A DNA stretch of 64,000 nucleotides from Branchiostoma floridae (Eukaryota > Chordata > Leptocardii > Amphioxiformes > Branchiostomatidae): the NCBI RefSeq assembly GCF_000003815.2, contig NC_049982.1, positions 28,208,329 through 28,272,328 of the forward strand. Direction: 5' to 3'. The translations under genes were made by a program, and so were the position numbers. Below, one piece after another: positions 1-9,600 of this stretch (within the stretch, counting starts at the first letter, position 1; each line of letters begins with the position of its first letter). The notes beneath the pieces are model-generated. The model was not told the DNA's origin. It ran no database searches and worked only from the letters and a program-made list of their open reading frames with translations.

Positions 1-696
1 ATGAGGATAACTATCTATGGAGAGAACACGGCACATGCGGACATTGCAAAGTCATTAAACGATCTGGGAGAGTCTTGGGCGACTCTCGGTGATCACAAGA
101 AAGCAATCCGCTACTTCGAACTGTCACTATCGATGAGAAAAACTATCTATGGAGAAAATACAACACATGCGGACATTGCCGCGTCACTTAACAATCTCGC
201 TTCGTCTTGGAGTGAACTCGGCGATTACAAGAAAGGAATCCTTTACTGCGAACAGTTACTACCGATGATGAAAACTATCTATGGAGACGACACGGCACAT
301 CCGGGCATTGCCAAGTTACTAAACATCCTTGGATCGTATTGGTATAAACTTGATCTGAAAAAAGCAATTAGTTACTCTGAAGAGTTACTATCGATGAGTA
401 AAACTGTCTATGGAGACGACACGGCACATCCGAACATTGCCAACTTACTAAACAACCTTGGATCGTATTGGTGTAACCTTGATCTGAAAAAAGCAATTAG
501 CTACTTTGAAGAGTTACTTTCGATCTGTAAAACTATCTGTGGAGAAAACACGGCACATGCGGACTTTGCGTCGTTACTAAACAACCTAGAATCGTATTGG
601 GGTACTCTTGGTGATCTAAAAAAAACAGTCAGCTACTTTGAACAGTCACTGACGATGTATCGAATTATCTATGGGGAAAAAATCGACAAATCCTGA
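1..696 (+). CDS. TPR-repeat protein, C-terminal part (kinesin-light-chain/nephrocystin-3-like repeats)
   Basis: The frame is open from base 1 to a TGA at 694-696, so this is the 3' end of a gene that begins left of the window; the ATG at base 1 is probably an internal Met. The 231 residues are about five and a half copies of a 41-44-residue unit. Each unit carries the signature Y-G-(E/D)-x-T-A-H-x-x-I-A, then L-N-N-L, a W, L-G-D-x-K-K-A-I, Y-F-E-x-L-L-S-M. That is the tetratricopeptide class found in kinesin light chain and nephrocystin-3. Such repeats form helical-pair superhelices that bind partner proteins; in lancelets they often sit behind NACHT or death-fold domains, but no such domain is visible here. 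Some helices vary (one repeat has Y-W-Y-K-L-D in place of L-G-D). The exact partner and function cannot be read from this fragment. Confidence 0.8.
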   Translation: MRITIYGENTAHADIAKSLNDLGESWATLGDHKKAIRYFELSLSMRKTIYGENTTHADIAASLNNLASSWSELGDYKKGILYCEQLLPMMKTIYGDDTAHPGIAKLLNILGSYWYKLDLKKAISYSEELLSMSKTVYGDDTAHPNIANLLNNLGSYWCNLDLKKAISYFEELLSICKTICGENTAHADFASLLNNLESYWGTLGDLKKTVSYFEQSLTMYRIIYGEKIDKS

Positions 697-821
697 TATT
701 ACCAGAACCTGGCATTGGTTAACATTTGTAATTTTTAAGGCAAAAGAGTACAAGCAATGATTACAAGAATGCTAATCGCTTTTTATGGCTACGGTCCTCC
801 AAGATTCTAATTCTTTGCATA

Positions 822-827
822 AATAAA
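822..827 (+). promoter_or_regulatory. Candidate polyadenylation signal of the TPR gene
   Basis: AATAAA lies about 125 bases after the TPR stop codon. The stretch from 697 to 1130 holds no other coding signal and is likely 3'UTR and downstream DNA. Confidence 0.4.
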
Positions 828-1184
828 TGGTGGGAAACAAATGCATAACAATTGTTAACAGTTTATCAACGACAGGATATAGCATACTTTTCAATTATGC
901 GTTACGATCAGTCTTGATTATGACATAAATACAAGTAGAAAATTTAGCGATGTCTTTTTAAAGTCTGAAAAATTCATTTTGACTCTTTCGTGGTACCAAA
1001 AGTGTAAATCTAAATATGAAGAGTTGTAGGCAAAATTTCTCTACCTAGAATCATTGTGTATATATTTTGTTTCAAGTTAAAAAATATACTACTTATATTT
1101 TTATTTCAATTTTTCTTTTGGCACTTTTGTACTTATTCATCCTCTAAGTGAGAGGCTATATGCATATGATGAGTGCTCTGTGTA

Positions 1185-1302
1185 TGTGTGTATGTGTCTG
1201 TGTGTGTGTGCGCGCGCGCGCGCGCGCGTGTGCGTGTGTTGTGTGTGAAAGAGAGAGAGAGAGGTGTGTGGTGTGTGTGTGTGTGTGTGTGTCTGTCTGT
1301 GC
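1185..1302. repeat. GT/GC/GA microsatellite with Z-DNA-prone core
   Basis: A (TG)n tract runs into an uninterrupted alternating G-C block near 1210-1228, then a GA run, then (GT)n again. Open frames on both strands here are low-complexity artefacts of the repeat. Confidence 0.9.
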
Positions 1303-1734
1303 GTGTTGTTGGTGTGCAAATATTTGTGTATGTATTTGCTGACAACATACCATATGACCTCGGCGAATGAACTTTATGATATTTGTAGTCGGGTTGTTAG
1401 GTAAGCAAAGGTCAATTCCGGCAATGGTCCTATATATATATAGCGCGGTTCTCTCTGTCAACATTTGTGTGCTAAGTGCGTTTCTCAATGGTACAGCACC
1501 GGGGCATGCCTCGAGACGTAGATCCAGGACCTCTGAGTTCTTGACTTTTCATCTTAACCATTACATATACGACGTCATGTATTCTTACAAACAGTCAACT
1601 GTTTATGTACTATCAATTCGTCCCATACTTATATGATATAGATCACGTTGACGAACATGAAAGTTGCCGGACTTAGGAGTCACAATCTGTTTTTGCACCC
1701 ATGTCCAGTATCAGGTCCAGTATCAGGGTGAAAT

Positions 1735-2200
1735 GCACGAAGTTGTCCTAAGTTAAGTTAGATAGCAGAAGTTGTCCAAAGTTGTCCGAAGTTATGACGT
1801 CATCGTAACCATTATGCATCCTAACTTTGGACAGTCATCCGGATGGTGTACGAAGTTGTCCGAAGTTATGACGTCATCCTAACCATTACGTCATCCTAAC
1901 TTTGGACAGTCATCCGGGTGGTGTACGAAGTTGTCCATAGTTGTCCGAAGTTATGACGTCATCCTAACCATTACGTCATCTTAACTTTGGACATTCAGCC
2001 GGGTGGTGTACGAAGTTGTCCGAAGTTGTCCGAAGTTATGACGTCATCCTAACCATTACGTCATCCGAACTTTGGACAGTCAGCCGGGTGGTGTACGAAG
2101 TTGTCCGAAGTTGAACAAAGTTATGACGTCATCTTAACCATGACGTCTCCAAACTTTTTACAGCCAGCAGGAAGGTGTCTACAGGTGTACGAAGTTGTTC
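1735..2200. repeat. CRE-containing minisatellite, array 1
   Basis: About six degenerate tandem units of roughly 75-85 bases built from GAAGTTGTCC submotifs, then TTATGACGTCATCCTAACC, an ACGTCATCC half-unit and a GGGTGGTGTAC box. Perfect TGACGTCA palindromes occur near 1795, 1869, 1954, 2039 and 2124. The units are the reverse complement of those in the second array at 2850-3690. Confidence 0.85.
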
Positions 2201-2849
2201 AAATTTTAATTGTCTTTTATATTACTCAGGATGGTGGTTAACGTTAATATCTATTTGACACAGAGTTCTCCTAATAAACTTTATAATGAAGTTCTGTTGC
2301 AAGAGGAGACCATCAACTTTAAGGTTTATGTCTATCATAACCAATAAATATGAAGAATACCTACCTAAATTAACGCAACTTCTGAAAACTCTATGTAATG
2401 TGCAAATAACTGCGACTGTGAAATCGTACTTATTAGGCTTCACATGTCTATTTCCCTTTGACTGTTCGAACTTGAATTCGAATTCGAAACAAAAGGTTAT
2501 CGAACCAAACTGTCACGTTCTTTTTATTTCTATGGAAGTAAGCTTGCAATAAGCAACAAAATGCTTCTTACGTTACAAGAGGTATCTTTATACCACCGTC
2601 CACCCAATAAATATCCTGAGAGGAGGATAAGTTTTGCTGGGAAGACTAGAGGGATAGAGGAATGAGGCGAAGCGCTACTCTTGGCGATCATAGATTCTTG
2701 CCACGACTACGTCCGCGCACTGATCAACGTTACCTAGGAAAGGTCCCTGACGGCGAAAACAACTGTAGTGACCGTAGTCCTGATATTGTTCGCGCTGTTT
2801 CGCGGAAGCAGAAGAAGATGGTGGAATTATTTTTACGACACAACAGAAT

Positions 2850-3690
2850 GACATCACCCAACTTTGCACAACTTTGCACAACTTCGTACACAAGCCACCC
2901 TACCCTGCCTACTGTACGAAGTTAGATGACATCACCCAACTTTACACAACTTCGGACAACTTCGTACACATGCCACCCTACCCTGCCTACTGTACGAAGT
3001 TAGATGACATCACCCAACTTTGCACAACTTTGCACAACTTCGTACACAAGCCACCCTACCCTGCCTACTGTACGAAATTAGATGACATCACCCAACTTTG
3101 CACAAATTTGCACAACTTCGTACACAAGCCACCCTACCCTGCCTACTGTACGAAATTAGATGACATCACCCAACTTTGCACAACTTTGCACAACTTCGTA
3201 CACAAGCCACCCTACCCTGCCTACTGTACGAAGTTAGATGACATCACCCAACTTTGCACAACTTCGGACAACTTCGTACACATGCCACCCTACCCTGCCT
3301 ACTGTACGAAGTTAGATGACATCACCCAACTTTGCACAACTTCGTACACATGCCACCCTACCCTGCCTACTGTACGAAGTTAGATGACATCACCCAGCTT
3401 TGCACAACTTCGTACACTTGCCACCCTACCCTGCCTACTGTACGAAGTTAGATGACGTCACGTAACTTTGCACAACTTCGGGCAACTTCGTACACTTGCC
3501 ACCCTACCCTGCCTATTGTACGAGGTTAGATGGCGTCACGTAACTTTGCACAACTTCGGGCAACTTCGTACACTTGCCACCCTACCCTGCCTATTGTACG
3601 AAGTTAGATGACGTCACGTAACTTTGCACAACTTCGGGCAACTTCGTACACATGCCACCCTACCCTGCCTACTGTACGAAGTTAGATTAC
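2850..3690. repeat. Minisatellite array 2 (78-bp unit), inverted relative to array 1
   Basis: About eleven units. The commonest length is 78 bases (unit starts at 2921, 2999 and 3077), with shorter units lacking one 11-12-base ACAACTT subrepeat. Since 78 is a multiple of three, a frame of 26-residue repeats stays open at 2874-3383; it has no start context, splice site or recognisable domain and is treated as non-coding. Later units contain TGACGTCA or one-base variants of it. Confidence 0.9.
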
Positions 3691-3832
3691 GTCATCCAAT
3701 AAATGATTTGACGTCATCTGTGACACCCGATATAGCCTCAAAGCCAGTAGGAAACGGTTGTAACTTCGTACAACTTCGTACAACTTCGTACACCCTAACT
3801 TCGTGCACTTCAGCCTGTGGCATCCTACTTAC

Positions 3833-5116
3833 GGCTTTGTCACGTCCTCCCACGTCCCAAGAGGTGAACTTGACGTTCTTGTGTTCTATCGTCTCCACAT
3901 TGAAGCCTGCAGGAAACAAATTAGAAGTCTCGGAAAACGGACATGTGACATATGGATTCCCTGAGGTCTCGCCAAAAATCATTTGATAGTAAGTACACGT
4001 AGTTGTCGGTATAACGACCTTGAAAAATAGCATGTTGCCGAATGTTCGCAAACAAGGTCAAATATGTTCTATCACATCCTGCATGTAATCCAGGCGCACT
4101 AATTAGTGACGTCCGAAACTTCATCAATTTAATCATTTTCATTCTTATGGAAGAGCTTATCTACCACTCTGAAATCATGACCAGAACACGAGATATTAAA
4201 GCCGGAAGTTTTGCTGCAGTATGCAGAATGAGCCGCTGAGGGCCCAAAGCCTAATCATTTTGTGGTTCCGTCAAGACTATCCCCTGAATGTATTTTCCCT
4301 TGTTCGCCTGTGTTCCCTACCTATAGTCGGTATGGTGGCGACAACCTCCCCAAGCTTCAGTCTATACAGGGTTGTAGTCTTTCCGGCGGCGTCCAAACCT
4401 AGGTTGAAACAAGTATAAAATTTACATCTACTGTAGTACGTACACGTGAAGACCTACCCAGTGATGTACTGTGTGCGCATGCCGTGCCGTCTCTAACCTC
4501 CCCCAGTCCAGATTTCATAAGTCTGTATAGGATTGTGGTTTTGCCGGCACAGTCTAGTCCTGAAGTATATGTGAAGACAGAAGTATGTGTGTGAGAGAGA
4601 GAGGTGAGCAGAGTGATTTTTTCACTGAATTGCCCCATCCGTTCATAGTTGGAGCCTGAAATTGCGTATTTCTTTAAATTTGCAAGTAACAAAATGGCGA
4701 AAATGGACTTATTGACATAATGATTATCTACAATACATTTATCGACAAGTTTCCACGATTTTGTCCTATTTATTCCTATCTAAGTCTTTAACTCTATCTA
4801 AATACGAAATTATGTTTTGTCCTAACTTCCAAGCAGATACATATAGTTACATAATCTATGTTGTCCTGTTTTGAGGAGGTAGATTTAGCCTCCCTAACAT
4901 CTGCTTGGAGATTTGCCGTCTGCCGTTTTTTTTACATATACTAGGTAAGGTCACATCCATTGTATAATACCCCCCCCCCCCCCCACACACACACAAACAC
5001 ACACGTGCACAGTACATGGACGGCTTGTGCTAGAAGAAAATTGCAGATTACCACTCACCTAACATGAGAATCCTGACTTCTTGTTGTCCGAACAATTTTG
5101 CGATGAGTTTTCCCAT
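3833..5116 (-). CDS. ARF/ARL-family small GTPase, 5' exons (partial)
   Basis: Three coding pieces join in phase on the minus strand. Exon 1 (5116-5059) starts Met-Gly, giving the N-myristoylation Gly2, and encodes an amphipathic helix (K-L-I-A-K-L-F-G) followed by R-I-L-M-L. Exon 2 (4398-4321) encodes the P-loop G-L-D-A-A-G-K-T-T and switch I A-T-I-P-T-I. Exon 3 (3906-3833) encodes G-F-N-V-E-T and the switch II start W-D-V-G-G-R-D-K. Splice sites are canonical (gtgagt, gtaggg, gtaagt). ARF proteins are membrane-recruited GTPases of vesicle traffic. The usual catalytic Gln after Val-Gly-Gly is Arg here, which would be expected to impair GTP hydrolysis. A second P-loop exon lies at 4559-4458. 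Exons for the rest of the G domain (NKxD and later) are not visible; the minisatellites occupy where they might be, so the gene is either continued left of the window or truncated. Confidence 0.75.
4458..4559 (-). CDS. Duplicate, diverged ARF P-loop exon (exon 2-like)
   Basis: This block encodes a second P-loop, [14 protein letters not shown], between an acceptor (tcag) and a donor (gtaggt). It is 102 bases long and has the same entry and exit phase as the 78-base exon at 4321-4398. After G-E-V it no longer matches ARF: the switch I Ile-Pro-Thr is lost and replaced by an unrelated open stretch, and there is a three-residue insertion before L-G-E-V. It could be a mutually exclusive or alternative exon, or a decaying tandem duplicate that has kept its frame by chance. 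Confidence 0.6.
4822..4914. mobile_element. Small element with CCAAGCAGAT / ATCTGCTTGG ends
   Basis: Inverted ends resembling the family TAATCTCCAAGCAGATCC found intact at 39379-39540, 40112-40264 and 45961-46097. The left end is mutated, so the assignment is weak. Confidence 0.4.
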
Positions 5117-5119
5117 GTA

Positions 5120-6540
5120 CAGTCCCATTGTTGTATATATGGTAATTGACAACGCGTAGAAAGCCCTTTATATGCCACTGCATGCTGCATACAGCCCAGT
5201 TTGTGTCAATAACGTTCCAGGTTCTGTTTTATGAACTGACAACCGTGCCTTATATACCACACGATTTGTATTCATAGCGATTACGTCACCCTTTAAATTT
5301 GTAGTGTCATTACTTCCACGTGGAGTTTACCACCTGTTTCATGCCAACAAAACAAGAATGACGTCATATGTGTCTTTCAACTGCTGGAAGCGCCCTCTAG
5401 CGGTTCTTGTGAGAAATGCTTCAAACAGTAAAAGTGTGCACATCCCCGAGCAGATATTCGGAGGAAATGTTCTAGATGACATTGAGATCTATACATCAAG
5501 CTACTTCCCATATCTTCTGTAATAGATTATATCAACACGTGGTATCATTCCTTGTATAATATGGGTTTCTTTTTCTTCTTCTGCATATGATATGACATTG
5601 CGAGTGCATTTTTTTGTACCGACTACACTCTCTTCGCTGCCAAGGGCTGAATAGTAAAGAGGTTACAAAATGCGAGGCTGGAGCGGTTGCCATTCGGTGC
5701 CACTCAGGTGACCTCAATGCGACAGCAATTGCCCCATGTGCGGCCAAAGGACTAGGTTTTGAACCACATCAAAAGTCACTTATTACGTATAAGTCATTCC
5801 TCAGCCAAGTCTCTCTGAAAAAGATTACCTATGACTTTAAAATACATTTGCCTTTGCCAGAAAATGTCCTTCTTTTCTGTAATATTCAGACTACAACGTT
5901 GGAAAATCATATTAAACTTACACCAAGGCTCAGGTTTAACCTCCTTGCTTACACTATATGTCTTAGAATTCGAAAACTGACACAAATTTGAGTTACTACT
6001 GTATCATAGTTATTTTTCCTCGTACATGTAAATTGTGTTGATTCCAATAAATCTTATGCGCCTCTCTATGATTCCTGCTGTATTTCATTATTATTTATCC
6101 ATGCATATGCCATATGAGGATTATAGAACGATCCCATACATAGCCCCGCCACCTTCGTAAAAACGTAGACATGCAAAATATAAAACTTTTAAATGCAAAG
6201 ACTTGGCTGATATACAGCTAGTCAACCCTCATTGGCCCAACCGGAAATTACCATGTTGTCATTGGTTAATCTGCTAATTATGATGGACAATCAGAATTTG
6301 TGTTTTCTCCTGCTGCATTCAGTGACCCCAGACTTAAAGGGCAACGTCCTGTAGGTCGAGTGACGTCATTGTTGTTTACGTTTGAACCCAACAGATCGAC
6401 CGGTAGGTTGATTTTTCCACCACAGAACAACACAGACGTTGTATTCTAATGCCCTTACCTTATTGGCTATTCGTTCAGCACAAGATTTTTCGCATGCAAC
6501 GTATTCTGTCAGCTTTCTATTTGCATATTGCCCGTTTGCC
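5120..6540. other. Intergenic region between the ARF exons and the P450 promoter
   Basis: No coding exon recognised. The longest open frames (5304-5522, 5614-5991) lack splice context and domain similarity. An AATAAA occurs near 6047 without an assignable transcript. Confidence 0.5.
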
Positions 6541-6549
6541 AGCTGGCAT

Positions 6550-6600
6550 GCATATTATATACGGACTAGATCGGCCTGGCGGTCATTCCGAAAGCAACAC
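6550..6600 (+). promoter_or_regulatory. Candidate core promoter of the P450 gene
   Basis: A TATTATATAC box near 6553 lies about 145 bases upstream of the P450 start codon, in keeping with a short 5'UTR. This is position and motif only; no transcript evidence is available. Confidence 0.35.
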
Positions 6601-6697
6601 CAGATAGCGTACTAGAGGTCTCATTTTGCATTTGCTTGTGTCAAGAAGAAGGTCTCTGAGTCAGTGTATCGCTGATAATCGGAGTGTCCTGTGCAAA

Positions 6698-9600
6698 ATG
6701 ATGGCCTTGGAGTTCTGTCCGGTCCCACTGATATGGGTTCTACTGCCTCTGCTAGCCGTTCTCTTCTACGTGTAAGTCAGTCGGTCTCAAATGTTTATGT
6801 CTAATTTCCGAATTTTTCTTTGACTTTCGCTGTCACAGTTTCGTTCAGAAAACTTACCTCACTGCCGTCGTCTGACTGTCTCGTAATCTAACGTTAGTAA
6901 CAAAATGGCATCATATAAACACAACCATGGCTTAAAAGCAATGTAGAATTTAGAAAATGTTTACTGTTCTGCGACCCCTTTGCACAGTTTAGGTCAATAT
7001 TGCCTTGATCAAGGGGGCCCGTGGTTTCAATCTCCACTTAAAAGTTATATACTGTAAATGTATTTAAGGTTGCGATAGCGGAAAAAAGGACTGTTCGCGG
7101 TGGTTTTAAGTTTGCGGTAGCACCATGTATTGTAGTCTCTTACTGCCATGGAAAAATATTCTCGGCGGTGAAGTGGCCACCGCGTAAACCGCGAACATAA
7201 AACCACCGCGAACATTTCTGAATTTACAGTATACAAAGTAGGGATGGGCTGCAATTCTAAAATGTATTTAGAATCATTCACTTGTGCCATTTAACCCATG
7301 TATATAATAGTCTTTGGCTACACTGTGATGTTATTACTGAATGACCTGAAGGGCGATCGCTAGTGGCCGACCTACAGGTCGAAGGGGTTCCGGAAAAGGT
7401 GGGCTGTGCGGTGGCGTGGGCTACCTCAACGGGCTACCTATTCTGGGCCCCCAATGCGGTGTATAGGGGTTTAATAATGGAATTTCCTTGACCACCACCA
7501 TTGTAATTTACAAGTACCTTCCCTTCGGCCTACTCCCGGCTGGCATTGCCATTGACAAAGTTTTTTCCTAATGGAAATTCCATTACGTGTCAAACCCCCA
7601 TTTGTAGCCTTGGGGCCCAAATGAGGTAGCCTGCTGAGACAATGTGAGATAGCCTACCTCAGCTTTTCCAAAAGCCCAGGGGTAAATGGCATTAGTCTAG
7701 ATTATGCATCCGTGTATAAAAAAAGTACATGTACAACAATAAGCTGTTTGCTCGCAAAAAGAAAAGTTTTATTTGGACTTTGTGTAATAATTTTTGATAA
7801 TTTGTATGGGGAGGTTTACGGTATTTACGCTTTACACTACCCTGTGCTCCTGTATGGGTTCCAGTTCTGTTTGTTTTTTGGCATTTTGGCCCAGTTATTG
7901 GCACCGTCAGATTCTTTGGCAGTGTGCATGTCTGGGACCCCTGTGGTATCGAAAAGAATACGGGTTTGCGGAAAAGGCTAGGCTGTCTACCAGGCCTGGC
8001 TACCCTGACACTGCCAGTCTGCCAGTCTACCTTTTCTGGGCCTCAAGAGAATATAAATGGACGGCCTAAAACGTCTAAAACGTCTCAACAGAGCGGTGAC
8101 GTAAATTGCAACTGTGTTTTCCTAACCCTGCGTACACCAACATATTCATTTATCTATATCCAAATCACTGCCCATAACGACCGCGTCAAGCTTGAGGTGT
8201 CAACGATTTTTGATGCGTAATTTTGTGCCGAAATCGCCCAGTTTGCGTCGGATTTCGACAGCCATACGATGTTATGTTTAAAATAAAGACCACTATATAT
8301 CTACTACACTTCAATGTAAATAAATCCTCCCCCTCCCTCTCTCATCTCTTAGGTATGCGGTACAACCTCTGTTTGTATTCAAAAAGATGGGAGTACCCGG
8401 AACTGGGATTCCACCATTACCGATCGTCGGTACATCCTACACGGTCTTACTTTCGGTGAGCGTTTCAGCCTGAGTACTGTACTATAATAATATCTGGTGT
8501 ATTTTGCAAGCCAGTAGGTACCCAATGTGTTGAGTAATGAGGCTGTATAACGTGGTCGAAGCACCTCCTCGAGCAAGGGAGCCCGTTTCACGTCCCTCCC
8601 GGAAGACGATTTCGTGGAAAGCTTCGTCAGGCTACAGCAATCCGGTCGTCCTTGGGTAATCCCCCATCCAAGCACTGTCCGGATCGCGCGTTGCTTAACT
8701 TCCGAGATCGAGGGATCGGGTGTACCAACGCGCCACACGGCCGTAGCTACTAATGTATGTAATACAGTCAAACCTGCCCAAGCTACCACCCCTTCAAACC
8801 GACCACCTGGTCATTACGACCTCGTTTTTCTGGTCCCGAAAATTTTCACCTTTGACGGAAGTGACCCTTTTAAGACGACCAGTTGGCCAACGCGACCACC
8901 GAAAATTGGGACCGCAACGGACCAAATCACTGCCCATAACGACAGCGTCAAGCGTGAGGTGTCAACGATTTTTGATGCGTAATTTTGTGCCGAAGTCGCC
9001 CAGTTTGCGTCGGATTTTGACAGCCATACGATGTTATGTTCAAAATAAAGACCACTTTTGCCCGGTCCCACGAGTGGTCGTCTTGAGTAGGTTTGACTGT
9101 ATTCTGTAACACGAGGTGAGTCTTAAAGTAATATAAGTGATTCTAAAACAGCCTCGTTTTTTTGATCGAATGGGTTCGAAAATCGAATTTGGCACATACT
9201 GAAAAAGCATTATCCTCTTCAGATTTAAATATCTAAACTTGCTGTTTATCATGAATAGTTAAGTTGTACTGTACTAGTCTTTTTGGGCAACGCAAGTTCA
9301 TCTTTATCCGCTAGGTACCTACGTACTGTTTTAACCGTTATTTTTAAAAACAGGATATTTTTGATCGACGCACGATGTAATAGTTTGAAAACAACTGCAA
9401 TATTCTGAAAATATTGCTATCTAATGAAAATTTTGCGCGGAAGCGTACCTTTGGAGAATGACTAAAAGTACAACAAGGGTGGATTCCATGCTAATTAAAC
9501 AAGTTCAAAAAAAATCAAACTTGAGCGTCAGGCACCCCTTCCACACACAAAAGGCTACCTGCAGTGTCAAGTTCAAACATCAGGAGGTCTAAATCAAACC

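Noticed and set aside
1133-1488. His/Thr-rich and Cys/Val-rich open frames on both strands
   Set aside because: They are translations of a GT/GC dinucleotide tract; no start context, splice sites or homology.
1735-3690. CRISPR array
   Set aside because: Repeats are contiguous with degenerate units and no unique spacers; the genome is eukaryotic.
5614-5991. 125-codon open frame
   Set aside because: No domain, weak codon bias, no flanking splice sites; overlaps an antisense frame of similar quality.
8630-8750. Functional 5S rRNA gene
   Set aside because: Too many substitutions relative to the 5S consensus and fused to a non-5S tail without a T-run terminator.
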